64,000 nt of DNA from Athripsodes cinereus (Eukaryota > Arthropoda > Insecta > Trichoptera > Leptoceridae). The position numbers and the translations under genes were made by a program. The notes beneath the pieces are model-generated. The model had not been told where the DNA came from. It was given only the letters and a program-made list of their open reading frames with translations, and made no database searches. Below, piece after piece: positions 50,077 to 60,113 of this stretch; the first letter of the stretch is position 1; each line of letters starts with the position of its first letter. The stretch spans positions 15,371,572 to 15,435,571 of the forward strand of contig OX388325.1 in NCBI GenBank assembly GCA_947579605.1. The letters run 5' to 3'.

Positions 50077-50273
50077 ATGATATTATACTTTAAATAACAC
50101 ACAGTTTACTTTTCACTAAGATTTATTCTAACCTCGAGCGCTTTCGTCAATGTTAATGAATTGACATTTTCATCTCTTGAAAATGTCAATTCATTAACAT
50201 TGACGAAAGCGCTCGAGGTTAGAATAAATCTTAGTGAAAAGTAAACTGTGTGTTATTTAAAGTATAATATCAT
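50077..50273. repeat. perfect palindrome, 96-bp arms, 5-bp loop
   Basis: Every base of 50077-50172 is matched in reverse complement by 50178-50273; the loop is TCTCT. The arms contain GACGAAAGCGCTCGAGGTTA and AATAAATCTTAGTGAAAAGT. No mismatch, so it is very recent, actively homogenised, or an assembly artefact. Confidence 0.95.
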
Positions 50274-50322
50274 AAAAAATATTTATATAATAAAATTATT
50301 TTTTATAATATTTTATGAATAT

Positions 50323-50790
50323 TGGAGTGGATGTTACATCAAGTATGTTAGATGTAGAACATCCGGAATAAGATACACAGGATTTGAGGAATGTGAAGAT
50401 GGAATGGTACTTACCCCGTCCTGTGATCGCCAATGTGTGAACTGTATTCCGTAGTTGCTGTGATTGATTTTGGAGAGTCACTTTCACTTATTTTTGCTTT
50501 GTTGAATTATTAACTTATGAAAATGAAAATGGATGAAAAACCGAATATGAATGAATAATATTCTATTTGTTTTATTCCGCCGTAAATAGATGTAGTTGTT
50601 GTGAACCGTGTTGCGACCGTATGTATACTGATGTTATGTAGGTACCATGGGATAGGTAATGAAAAAAATGTGACAATAATCGGAAAATATCATGGGACCT
50701 AGGGTGTAGGTAGGATTAGATTTTGGCCCTCTATTTCTCCAGTTACCTAACCATGCACATAATGAAATTAAATATTGATAATATTTAACA
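50323..50790 (-). repeat. 3' LTR of the BEL/Pao element
   Basis: 468 bp; in element orientation it begins TGTTAAATATTATCAATATT and ends AACATCCACTCCA (TG...CA). No difference from the 5' LTR was seen by eye. Confidence 0.95.
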
Positions 50791-50808
50791 TATTCCCCAC
50801 CCCAAAAG
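50791..50808 (-). other. polypurine tract
   Basis: In element orientation TTTTGGGGTGGGGAATA directly precedes the 3' LTR, the expected plus-strand primer site. Confidence 0.8.
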
Positions 50809-51134
50809 AAAAGAAAAGAAACAATGAGACGGTTATCCGAACCGTGATGAACCGATCTGAACATCCTCAGCTGTGAAAGATGTCTCCGAATATGATACAA
50901 AACATCAAAAAATACAAAAGAAAAATAATTGACAATCCGTTGGATGTGGTTATGCTTCCGAAGTGATTAAGAAGAAATGATATTTCGATATCCATAAATT
51001 TCCGAAATTGTACCGATATCTTGATATCTTGTTACCGACCGTAAGTATGATTGAAATGAATTTTTTTTTATCCAGATGGTATTATTCGTACAGAAGCTGT
51101 ATTCCGTCCGTGTTGTAATTGTACGAATTCGCCA

Positions 51135-51491
51135 GAAAATTATACTAGGGGCGCTGTTGACCGAACCGTGAGTGTGGCCCCTAATATAAGTAGCAAAGCA
51201 TTCATGTAATGTTAGCACCGAACCATAGATGAGTTTACATGAATATAACGTAACCGTAAAACCGAATTTGTTGATTTTCCGAGAATGTATTTGAACCGAG
51301 AACCCTTTGAGTGTTCCGTTGACCGAATTTAACCGAAAATTATACTAGAGGCGCTGTTGACCGAACCGTGAGTGTGGCCCCTAATATAAGTAGCAAAGCA
51401 TTCATGTAACGTTAGTACCGAACCATAGATGAGTTAACATGAATGTACCGTAACCGTAAAACCGAATTTTGTTGATTGTCCGAGAATGTAT
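51135..51491. repeat. 200-bp tandem duplication in the BEL/Pao 3' region
   Basis: 51135-51291 (from GAAAATTATACTAGGGGCGC to CGAGAATGTATT) recurs at 51335-51491 with few changes; the offset is 200 bp. Confidence 0.88.
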
Positions 51492-51605
51492 TAACCCGTG
51501 AAAAAATGTGTTAATCCGAATATGTGTTATTAATCCACAAGATTGTAGACTCGTACATCTATGAAAAATTGACCGAATTTTGTACGAATCTATACTATGT
51601 AGTTA

Positions 51606-54600
51606 TTACAAAGGCAAAGGACAGATTTTCACCACAGGTCGGGTGAGAATCCCCGTGGATGTCTTGATAGTTACCACCCGAGTCACTTCATCTAATCCCG
51701 GGTGTAAATTGATTATCCTTGCCATCTTCCACTCAAGACTGAGACGTCGAATATTTGTATTTTGCGACTTATCCTTTTGAATGAGAGCAATATCTAGATG
51801 AAAAACAGTAGCTTGCACATTTTTGACTAATGCAAATAGCGCCATATTGCGTTCCGATGTAGAGATGAAACCTGAATATTTATTTCCTTGATTTCGAACA
51901 TTATGTATGAAACGTTTACACAATGCAATTACTCGTAAAAGCTTGGAAAATGAATTATATCTATTGAAGATATCCCACTCGTCGATTTGATGTGAAATAT
52001 GAAGTGAAGTTTCCACATGACTGACTACCTGTTGTGATTCCACACTTAAGGAACGTGGTTCAGATTGAGGCCATTCCGATTTTGGCTTCTTCAACCACTC
52101 TGGACCCCACCAGAGAGAATGATTGACAAGTTCCTTAGGTAGTAAACCCCGAGAAGAAGCATCTGCAGGATTACGGTTTGAAGGTACATATTTCCATATG
52201 TTTGTATTACACAATGAGTGAATTTGCGATACCCGATTTCCCTCAAACATCTTCACCTGATGAACTGGAGTCTTAAGCCATGCCAGTACCACTCGAGAGT
52301 CACACCATGCTGCAACTTCAAACTGTATGAATTTTTCTAAAGTATTTTGAATGCGATTCAATACCCGTGCTAATAGAAGAGCTCCACATAATTCCAAGCG
52401 AGGAATAGTAAGTTTTTGTTTGATTGGAGTAACCTTTGACTTTCCCATGAGCAGCCGTATTGTAACATTTCCATTGGCATCTTCCGATCTGAGGTAAACT
52501 GCAATGCCATATCCAAGTTGTGATGCGTCAGAGAATCCATGAAGTTCACAATGTACAACCTTATCCGAAGGTGACATTCTACGATCAATTCTAATTTTTC
52601 TAAGTTCCGAAAATTGACATACGTAGTTTTGCCATTTGCGTATGAGATCCTGTGGTAATATGTCATCCCATTCCAATTTCAATAACCATATTTCTTGTAT
52701 AATAACTTTAACAGCAAAAGTAACTGGTGTCAACCATCCGCAAGGATCATAGATCCGAGCTATATGAGACAGAATAGTTCGTATAGTGTATGTTGTGTTG
52801 AATTCCTGCATCTGATACTCAAAATAATCTCCTTGAGGAATCCATTGAATACCCAACACTCTAAATCCGTATGAATCATCATTGCCAAATAACTGAGGTT
52901 CTTCACAACACACCGGTGATATGTTTGCTAGAAATTCCTCACTATTACTACACCACTTCCGTAAGTGAAAGCCCGCGCTTTCTAAAAGCTCCGTAAGTTC
53001 CGTTTTGAATTCCAAGGCTTCATTAACCGATGAAGCCCCGCTGACTACATCGTCCACGTAGACATCATCTTGAAGAATCCTACTAGCGTGTGGATGAGTA
53101 TTAAGACCGATTTTTGCCAATTCTAACAAACACCGAATTGCTAAAAATGGCGATGATGCCACTCCAAATGTGACTGTCGAAAGACGATAAACCTTGAGTT
53201 CCTCTTCAGGTGAATTCCTCCAAAAAAGCCCCTGATAATTTCTGTCATCTGGATGAACAATAATTTGTCCGTACATCCGCTGTATATCTGCCGCGAAAAC
53301 AACATTATGCAATCGAAACTTGAAAATGATATCCGCTATGTTATTCTGTAATTTCGTTCCGCAATAGAGTACATCATCAAGAGATATTCCGCTATCTGAC
53401 TTCATCGATGCATCGAATACAACCCTCAATCGCGTGGTGGATGAGCTCTCCTTGACTACCCCATGATGAGCCAGAAAATATTTTATATCTGAAATCGGAA
53501 CTTCTTCCATATGTTTTAGGTTTATAATATACTCTTGAATAACTTCTGTATATTCCGCCTTCATAGACAGGTTGCGCAATAACTTTCCCTCTAATGCATA
53601 AAATCTTCTCAAGGCAAAAGATTTCGTCATTCCAAGTTCATTACAATTTTCCCGGAAAGGTAATCTGACAATGAATTTTCCGTCCTCCGTTCTGTTCAAT
53701 GTATTTACAAAGTTTTCCTCACACTTTTGATCTTCAAAATTTTCCGTATTTTCCAAAGGTAGTTCCTTGATTTTCCAAAACTTTTCCATCATAACATTAA
53801 TCGTAATACTATGGGAAAAACATTTTGAGTTTTCACTGCTGATATTATCATATAATGCAGTTTTTCCCATAATGACCCATCCAAATATCGTTGAGTATGC
53901 ATATGGCAGTCCTTGGTCGAAATTGATTCGTTTACCGTCCAATATTTCATTGTATATGTCTGCCCCGAGAATCATATCGATTGTCCGCGATGAATAAAAC
54001 TCTGTATCCGCTAATGTGATATTAGTAAACTCCTTTAGAATATCTGATGAAACCGTATGAGTAGGTAGATTGCCAGTAACCGAATTAAGTACGTATGCAT
54101 TTACGTTGAGTAAAAGTCCCTCCGTATACACGGGTTTTACACAACATATGACCTGTCCTCTTGTTTGTTGAGTATTTTGTCCCACTCCTGATACTGTAAT
54201 ATTTGATTTCCGACGTTTCAAATTTAAACGCTGCATACAAGCCTCCGTGATGATCGAATATTGGCTACCGGGATCGAGTAGAGCTCTGATAATATGAAAA
54301 TTACCCGCAACATCCTGTACGTGAATCATAGCTGTAGCAAGAAATACCGCGTTTGAACATCTATCCGATTTAACATGTGATGCACTGCATGAAACTGTAT
54401 TGACGGTTTCTTCGTTACGTGAAGAAGAAGATAAATTTGACTCAGTCTGATGCAGCAAAGTGTGATGATTCTTTCCACATGTCCTACATTTATTCTTAGA
54501 CTGACATTTATTAACAAAATGAGCCCTCAAACAATTCCAACATAGCCTTTTATCGTTTACAAATTGTCTTCTTTGTTTAATATTCATGTTAATAAATCGT

Positions 54601-55115
54601 TCGCAAGCATGTATGGGATGATCCCCCTCGCAACATACACACACAGCAGATATAGCAGAAAAACACTTATGTTCTCGCAGATTCGCCCCGTCAAATCTTG
54701 ATGAAGAAGAAGAAACATTCACTGCATCCATAGCCTTGCATTCGTTCTCTAGAAACTCTGGCAACTGATTTAAAGTAGGTATAGATAAATTGTTTGAAAC
54801 CGCTTTACCTTCAGGTACATCCTTCATTTCATTTTTGATTTTACCGTATTGTTTAAACAAATATTTTACCTCATACAATTTGGATTCATATTCTATGTAC
54901 TCCTGAAGATGTACATCTTTGTCAAAACCGACCCTTTTCGCTACTTCAATTGAAACGTAACTTTCCAAAAAGTTTTCCCACAACACATTCAAGTTATCGC
55001 ATCGAACGAGAAATGAGTTTATCGCAGTTTCATTTTGCAAAGACACAGCTTTTCCCGATTCCAAAAGATTGTCTATCGAAATCTTTGCTAACCTATATTT
55101 AATTTCCTGAGACAT
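51606..55115 (-). CDS. BEL/Pao gag-pol polyprotein lacking capsid core and integrase core
   Basis: One uninterrupted frame of 1169 residues encoding the retrotransposon polyprotein. Visible in order: N-terminal Gag (RCDNLNVLWENFLESY, 39-54); three Cys/His knuckles (C159/C162/H166/C171; C192/C195/H199/C204; C210/C213/H217/H222); aspartic protease (RALLDPGSQYSIIT, D281); reverse transcriptase (VVFAADIQRMYGQI with D610, YVDD at 686-689); RNase H (FSDAS D863, PRLELCGA E908, WCDSR D939, NPAD D985); linker WWGPEWL. Missing: the Gag capsid segment, with the frame running from KNEMKDV (~99) to LPEFLENECKAMDAV (~118), and the integrase zinc and DDE core, with the frame jumping near 1110 to the family's usual C-terminal LHPG...RVVTIKT..GILTRPVVK. 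Intact families are usually about 1700-1900 residues. Non-autonomous, but the frame is preserved. Confidence 0.93.
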   Translation of the reverse strand: MSQEIKYRLAKISIDNLLESGKAVSLQNETAINSFLVRCDNLNVLWENFLESYVSIEVAKRVGFDKDVHLQEYIEYESKLYEVKYLFKQYGKIKNEMKDVPEGKAVSNNLSIPTLNQLPEFLENECKAMDAVNVSSSSSRFDGANLREHKCFSAISAVCVCCEGDHPIHACERFINMNIKQRRQFVNDKRLCWNCLRAHFVNKCQSKNKCRTCGKNHHTLLHQTESNLSSSSRNEETVNTVSCSASHVKSDRCSNAVFLATAMIHVQDVAGNFHIIRALLDPGSQYSIITEACMQRLNLKRRKSNITVSGVGQNTQQTRGQVICCVKPVYTEGLLLNVNAYVLNSVTGNLPTHTVSSDILKEFTNITLADTEFYSSRTIDMILGADIYNEILDGKRINFDQGLPYAYSTIFGWVIMGKTALYDNISSENSKCFSHSITINVMMEKFWKIKELPLENTENFEDQKCEENFVNTLNRTEDGKFIVRLPFRENCNELGMTKSFALRRFYALEGKLLRNLSMKAEYTEVIQEYIINLKHMEEVPISDIKYFLAHHGVVKESSSTTRLRVVFDASMKSDSGISLDDVLYCGTKLQNNIADIIFKFRLHNVVFAADIQRMYGQIIVHPDDRNYQGLFWRNSPEEELKVYRLSTVTFGVASSPFLAIRCLLELAKIGLNTHPHASRILQDDVYVDDVVSGASSVNEALEFKTELTELLESAGFHLRKWCSNSEEFLANISPVCCEEPQLFGNDDSYGFRVLGIQWIPQGDYFEYQMQEFNTTYTIRTILSHIARIYDPCGWLTPVTFAVKVIIQEIWLLKLEWDDILPQDLIRKWQNYVCQFSELRKIRIDRRMSPSDKVVHCELHGFSDASQLGYGIAVYLRSEDANGNVTIRLLMGKSKVTPIKQKLTIPRLELCGALLLARVLNRIQNTLEKFIQFEVAAWCDSRVVLAWLKTPVHQVKMFEGNRVSQIHSLCNTNIWKYVPSNRNPADASSRGLLPKELVNHSLWWGPEWLKKPKSEWPQSEPRSLSVESQQVVSHVETSLHISHQIDEWDIFNRYNSFSKLLRVIALCKRFIHNVRNQGNKYSGFISTSERNMALFALVKNVQATVFHLDIALIQKDKSQNTNIRRLSLEWKMARIINLHPGLDEVTRVVTIKTSTGILTRPVVKICPLPL

Positions 55116-55350
55116 CTTTCACCACACCGAAGTTGTATTGAAATTGAAACAAATTAGAGAAATAGAATGTTGTATGTATATTTGTACTATGTACCCGATA
55201 TGTACTGTGTACCCAATATATTATATGAAATTGTTGCAATGATAAATGCCCCTTATGAAAAAATACCCGTATTTAAGTTAACTTGTATTTATTCCCGAAT
55301 GTGAGTATACCCAAACAAAAATATGCTACTATAACCCCCCAAACCCCAAT

Positions 55351-55369
55351 CTATCCGGTTCGAAGGCCA
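55351..55369 (-). other. candidate primer-binding site (tRNA-Tyr-like)
   Basis: Five bases after the 5' LTR the element strand reads TGGCCTTCGAACCGGATAG. Insect tRNA-Tyr ends ...ATCCGGCTCGAAGGA plus CCA, so the match is good apart from one missing base after TGG and one mismatch. Confidence 0.5.
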
Positions 55370-55374
55370 AAAAA

Positions 55375-55842
55375 TGGAGTGGATGTTACATCAAGTATGT
55401 TAGATGTAGAACATCCGGAATAAGATACACAGGATTTGAGGAATGTGAAGATGGAATGGTACTTACCCCGTCCTGTGATCGCCAATGTGTGAACTGTATT
55501 CCGTAGTTGCTGTGATTGATTTTGGAGAGTCACTTTCACTTATTTTTGCTTTGTTGAATTATTAACTTATGAAAATGAAAATGGATGAAAAACCGAATAT
55601 GAATGAATAATATTCTATTTGTTTTATTCCGCCGTAAATAGATGTAGTTGTTGTGAACCGTGTTGCGACCGTATGTATACTGATGTTATGTAGGTACCAT
55701 GGGATAGGTAATGAAAAAAATGTGACAATAATCGGAAAATATCATGGGACCTAGGGTGTAGGTAGGATTAGATTTTGGCCCTCTATTTCTCCAGTTACCT
55801 AACCATGCACATAATGAAATTAAATATTGATAATATTTAACA
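55375..55842 (-). promoter_or_regulatory. 5' LTR of the BEL/Pao element
   Basis: The same 468 bp as 50323-50790. It should carry the promoter and polyadenylation signals of the element; the individual boxes are not resolvable. Confidence 0.93.
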
Positions 55843-56364
55843 AATATTTTTATTATAAAACAAAACAAAGAACAAAAATATTTTTATTATATAAAAGAGA
55901 CAGAAATGTACTTTTACAATTTTCGCTTTTAGGTACATGTTGACATATTTAAGAAATTATAACAACAACAAATAAATCCAAAGTAACAAAAATACAGGTA
56001 ATAAAAGCAATAAAAAAAATTATAATAAAAACAAGACGTTAAAATAATAAAAACGATTAGGTATATATGAAAAAAAGAGAAAGCAACAAATCAAAATGGC
56101 TACTTGGAATCTAGTCGCGTATAGATTCTAAGAACGTTGCCTTGTGTAGCGCTTAGAAAATGTACACGATTATTCCGAAATGGAAACTTGTGCAGTATGT
56201 TTTTCGCACAAATTTCAGTGAACGTTATTGGAAAATATACACGATAAGAGCGTAATAACCATGTATAGTTTCTAAAAATATTTATGCTTATTACTACTTG
56301 AAACTATACGCGAGCAGTCCCAACCTGTGCGTAATGGCTTTGTATACTTTCAAAATACGCGTCC

Positions 56365-56445
56365 CGGACGGGACTTGAACCCGCAACCCACCTTGTCGCG
56401 AGGTGTGCTATGTCCAATAAAGCTACCGGGCGACTTACCAGAGGC
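56365..56445 (-). mobile_element. tRNA-like SINE head
   Basis: Minus strand: GTCGCCCGGTAGCTTTATTGG (A box region 56414-56426) and GGGTTCAAGTCCCGTCC (B box 56371-56381). The acceptor arms do not pair well, so a SINE or tRNA pseudogene rather than a working tRNA. Confidence 0.55.
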
Positions 56446-56462
56446 TCCGATATTCTCTCTTA

Positions 56463-56999
56463 TGGGGTGTTCACATTTGGCGAATATCGCCAGCCGAATT
56501 TCAAAATATAACGCCAGGCGAAAAAACAAAATTCGCCGTACACCCATTGATCGTCACACCTGTTCACACAAGTCCACCGATATAGAAACGATCTGTCAAA
56601 TGCGCTTTGATTTTGACACTGTTTTCAAAATGGCGTCGAGATGGAGATCGCGAAGTGTTTATTTTTAGTCGAAAATGTTATAGTAGAGGTTATAAGGCGC
56701 CTTTTAATTAAGGAAACAAACGCCACAAACCAACAAAAAAGATAACAGCTGTCACGAAGCGGGAAACATTATAAAATTTATAGGTTATAAAGCTTTTACC
56801 ATAAACACAAACGCCGCGCATATCTGCGCATGTGCAAATCGTTCGATCGCCCGAGAAAGTTGGAAGGTGGTCAACTCGAGACGATATCGTTTCTACTGGT
56901 TTTTATCGTTTCAGACTAGCTGTCATTTTGTTCACACGGTTCAAATGGCTGGCGATATTTTGGTGCCCTAGCGATATTCGCCAAAGTGAGAACACCACA
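56463..56999. mobile_element. PIF/Harbinger-like MITE with TTA duplication
   Basis: TGGGGTGTTCACATTTGGCG on the left and TGTGGTGTTCTCACTTTGGC as reverse complement on the right, both followed by GAATATCGC. TTA lies at 56460-56462 and 57000-57002. No transposase. Confidence 0.85.
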
Positions 57000-57239
57000 T
57001 TATAAACCCAATGACAGCTTCATGTGTAGGTATTGTTCTGGGATACATAGTATGGGTACCACATGCTGGATACTTCCGAGTGTTGGTAGACAGGATTGTA
57101 CCTAACATTTATAACCTGCCTCTAGGTATTATTCCTCTACCGACATCATAAGAGTTATATCGAATATCGACGCCATTCAAGAATAAAAATAAATAAATAA
57201 ATAAAATAGGTGTTTTTGTGGGTCACTCTATATTTTACA

Positions 57240-57360
57240 AGTATATTTTTTTGAGTTAGTTGTAAGAGATCGTGCTTTATCGATAAACTCGTCCTCTGAA
57301 TATTGATTGTATTTATTTTAAATGTACATACATACTTTCTATGGATTTAATAATAAAAAT
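57240..57360 (+). mobile_element. LINE 3' terminus, family A
   Basis: GAGTTAGTTGTAAGAGATCG, CGATAAACTCGTCCTCTGAA, ending TTTAATAATAAAAATAAG. 5' truncated. Confidence 0.65.
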
Positions 57361-58011
57361 AAGTATATTAGAATTTACCACAAATTAGAAAATTTTCTAC
57401 CACATTAGCCATAGGTATGTGTTGTGGTGAAATACTGGTGTGATATAATTATAACAATAAAAATTATTGAAATTATCAAACCAAAAATAACATTTTTGAA
57501 TAAATTTATAAAAAACGATGTTAATTATTTACAATTAATATATCTCAAGAATATTGACAAACATTACATACAAAATGGACGAACATTACAAAACAAAAAT
57601 TTGTTTTTTCTCAATGTACAGTAAAGAATGAACAGATAAATAAGTCAAGTTAGGACAGTGTTAATCTTTGTGAGTAATAAAACAGTTGGTTTAGTAGTTA
57701 CATATTTCTAGTTCCTAAGTACGACTTATTTACTAACTCCCTTGATCTTGATAATCCTACATAACGTTATGTGTAAAGCACTTACTATGTAATTCTGCAT
57801 CTCCCTTCTCCATACGCCGCCCCTGTAATGCCGCAGTGGTATAATAATATTGTAATATGTACCGTTTACTGGGACCGACCCTGACCTTTACATTATTCGC
57901 TTAATATACTACATTTGCCAAGGAGGTTAAATATTTTACACATTCACAAGATACGCGTCAAATATTAGTCGGATACTATTCAATTCTAAACTTAGCTATG
58001 CTTAACTATGC

Positions 58012-58656
58012 CAGTAGGCCTAGTCAAAACACATTTTAGCGTTACGTTTTCGTTTGGTTTTCGTTCGAATGTAGACGACGTTGTGAGAACGTGTCAATTT
58101 TCGTAACTACTTTTATTTATTTATTTATTTATTCTTTTTGCACATCATCATTACATAACAGTGTTAACAAAATAATACAAAATTTTAAAAACTAGGACAA
58201 TGTGCAGTGGCGAGATTATCACTATAAAGTGATTTCTTCTATCTAACCACGACACATTGACATGAAAGTAGTAAAAAATAAATTTACTTACAAAAAAAAC
58301 ATACAAAATATCAAAACACAACAAAAGAAAAAAAAACAAAATTTAAAATAAATAATTATATTTAATATATTTGACACACACCCAACATGTGGTAGGGATT
58401 ATGGATCAGAGGAGGGGGGGGGGGGGCTAGGGAACGGATACGAAGTTAGAAGATAGCATTTTTTCCTTTAGATAATATTTAAAGACATTGAACGATTGTG
58501 AAACTCTATGCGAAGAAGGAAGATTATTCCAACAACGAGCACCATAAACTGAGAATGATTTCGAGTATTTTAGCTATGAAAATTGATACGTTGTCGCAAC
58601 ATCGTCTACATTCTAACGAAAACGTAACGCTTAAATGTGTTTTGACTACGGGCCCA
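58012..58656. mobile_element. palindromic MITE, CAGTAGGCCTAG family (copy 3), split by a LINE
   Basis: CAGTAGGCCTAGTCAAAACA on the left; the right arm ends TTAAATGTGTTTTGACTACG with a degraded terminus. The centre, intact in the other two copies, is opened at GTAACTACTT|CGAGTATTTT by the LINE at 58112. Confidence 0.75.
58112..58561 (-). pseudogene. family A LINE with reverse-transcriptase C terminus
   Basis: The minus strand begins with coding sequence SFSVYGARCWNNLPSSHRVS, QSFNVFKYYLKEKM. This is the extreme C-terminal FSVYGPxLWNxLP...SLxxFKxxLK block of CR1/L2-group reverse transcriptases. A 3' UTR follows, containing a poly-C run on that strand (G11 at 58415-58428), GGTTAGATAGAAGAAATCAC, GTGATAATCTCGCC and a (TAAA)n tail. 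It connects the recurrent 3' termini to a protein family. Confidence 0.75.
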
Positions 58657-58716
58657 GCTGTAGATGTAAAATAAACCTCGATAATATGAAACTCACAAGC
58701 TGATTTGTAATCCCTG

Positions 58717-58988
58717 CAGAGTTACTCATGAGTTTCATGACACAATCTAAATACGATCTTATCTTGATCTTAGCCCTACAATGCGCGAAGTGACTATAGT
58801 CGAAAAATCGTGCATGCCAATCTCGCGAAAGCTGAGAATAGTAATTTTCAACATTATGGTTGTATTATGTAACATAATCTCAAGAATGTCCCAGCCATTG
58901 ACGTATACATTAATATTATTTTTTCAATTCGCGCATCATAGAGTTTGAGATCAAGACAAGATTAAGATCGTGTCATGAGTAAACCTTG
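58717..58988. mobile_element. CWG-family MITE with CTG duplication (copy 3)
   Basis: CAGAGTTACTCATGAGTTTC on the left and CAAGGTTTACTCATGACACG on the right, then ATCTTA.TCTTGATCT in both. CTG is duplicated at 58714-58716 and 58989-58991. The interior carries GCGCGAAGTGACTATAGTCG. Confidence 0.72.
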
Positions 58989-59529
58989 CTGGCTTCTTTT
59001 TCATGAAAAGATATTAATTTAACATTTCATGTCATCCAATAGATAAAAATTTAAGCTGGGTATGTAAAATCGTTTCAAAAATTAATAGCTGATATTATAA
59101 AGAACTTCAATACAAATTTCATATGACAACACAAATGATCAACTTATTTTGGAAAGCATGGGCATACCAAAAGGTCAAAAGTAGTTTCAAAGTAAGCAAA
59201 AACGCTACAATATGAGAAAAAAAAAAAAAAATTGGCACCGTAGCGAGCAGGTGCCCTTGAAGGTTTGCCAACTATATTAAACGATATCTCAGATTCTTAA
59301 ATGAAATAGAGAAAACTTTGAGAGCTACAAAAGATAGTAAATTTTAGAAATTAGGACATAATATTTTCAAATTCTTAACAAAATGGAAAAAATTGGGTGA
59401 TTTGAACGATGCCGGGAGCAAAAGAGTCGCAGTTTTTCAGATCTCGGGTCACTTAAATTCCTCTTACAATTTTACTAGTTCTTAGGTAAATTGAAATAAG
59501 AGTTTCTTTTTACTACAGTTTATATACCG

Positions 59530-59815
59530 TTTTGGACATGCGGAGCGAATGCAAGATGAAAGAATGACGAAAAGGATGCATTTATCTGAAAGAGGGGATG
59601 TGAGGAAGCGCAGACGGCCAAGAGCTACGTGGCTTGATCACGTGGATCAAATCCTCAAAGTCGGTCGCGTGTTGAGTAAAAGAAATCGGCGTGCATGTAT
59701 GAGAAACTGGATGAATGTGGAGGAAGCGAAAGAAGTAAGGATATATTATCTATATGGCGTTCCGTTCTCTCTGCCTATCCCTCCTGGGACATGGCGTGAG
59801 GGTATAGATAGATAG
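59530..59815 (+). pseudogene. LINE ORF2 C-terminal fragment, family B
   Basis: FGHAERMQDERMTKRMHLSE, RKRRRPRATWLDHVDQILKV, RRACMRNWMNVEEAKEV, then a degraded YLYGVPFSLPIPPGTWREG (frameshifted) and a (GATA)n tail at 59802-59815. Confidence 0.78.
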
Positions 59816-59844
59816 AGAGAGAGACGTCTCTCTATTATCAACAA

Positions 59845-60113
59845 ATCGTCGTTGCATATTCAAAAAGGGGTATGTGAATATATAAATGTTTTGACATTTC
59901 TAGAATAAACTGATAATTAGAATAATTAATAATGACATCATAACTATTTTATAAAGTGATTCTTAGCATCAAATATTCAAATTACTTAAAGAATAATATC
60001 ACATACCAATAAAAAGTCCAAATAACAATTTTAATGTCCTAATGAACATTTTTTTTAAGATTATGCCTCAATAATAATGTTTGCACATACCTCTTTTTGA
60101 ATATGCAACAACG
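59845..60113. mobile_element. MITE with CGTCGTTGCATATTC ends
   Basis: CGTCGTTGCATATTCAAAAA on the left and CGTTGTTGCATATTCAAAAA on the right; arms continue through GGTATGTG. AAT lies outside both ends, a possible 3-bp duplication. Confidence 0.72.

Larger units (their letters stand above)
50323..55842 (-). mobile_element. BEL/Pao LTR retrotransposon, recent, internally deleted
   Basis: 5520 bp bounded by two 468-bp LTRs that look identical, with a 5-bp target duplication AATAT (50318-50322 and 55843-55847). On the minus strand the order is 5' LTR, primer-binding site, ~260-bp leader, one gag-pol frame, 3' untranslated region with a tandem duplication, polypurine tract, 3' LTR. Identical LTRs imply very recent insertion. 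It sits in a foldback DNA element. Confidence 0.96.
49733..56362. mobile_element. foldback DNA element interrupted by a BEL/Pao retrotransposon
   Basis: ACGCGTATTTTGAAAGTATA is present at both ends in inverse orientation. The right end continues with ACGCACAGGTTGGGACT, AGCATAAATATT and GAAACTATACATGGTTA, all mirrored at 49900-50000. The left side has an extra ~150 bp with a duplicated terminal segment. CCCGG flanks both ends (49728-49732 and 56363-56367), a possible 5-bp duplication. Without the retrotransposon it is ~1.1 kb. No transposase. Confidence 0.7.

Noticed and set aside
50296..50487. Identical 63- and 62-codon frames at 50296 and 55351 as duplicated genes
   Set aside because: They lie in the two LTR copies; the identity reflects the LTRs.
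54326..54517. Alternative frames inside the BEL/Pao coding region
   Set aside because: Shadows of the 1169-codon gag-pol frame.
56365..56445. Functional tRNA gene on the minus strand
   Set aside because: Good B box but poorly pairing acceptor arm and no proper 3' end; SINE head or pseudogene.
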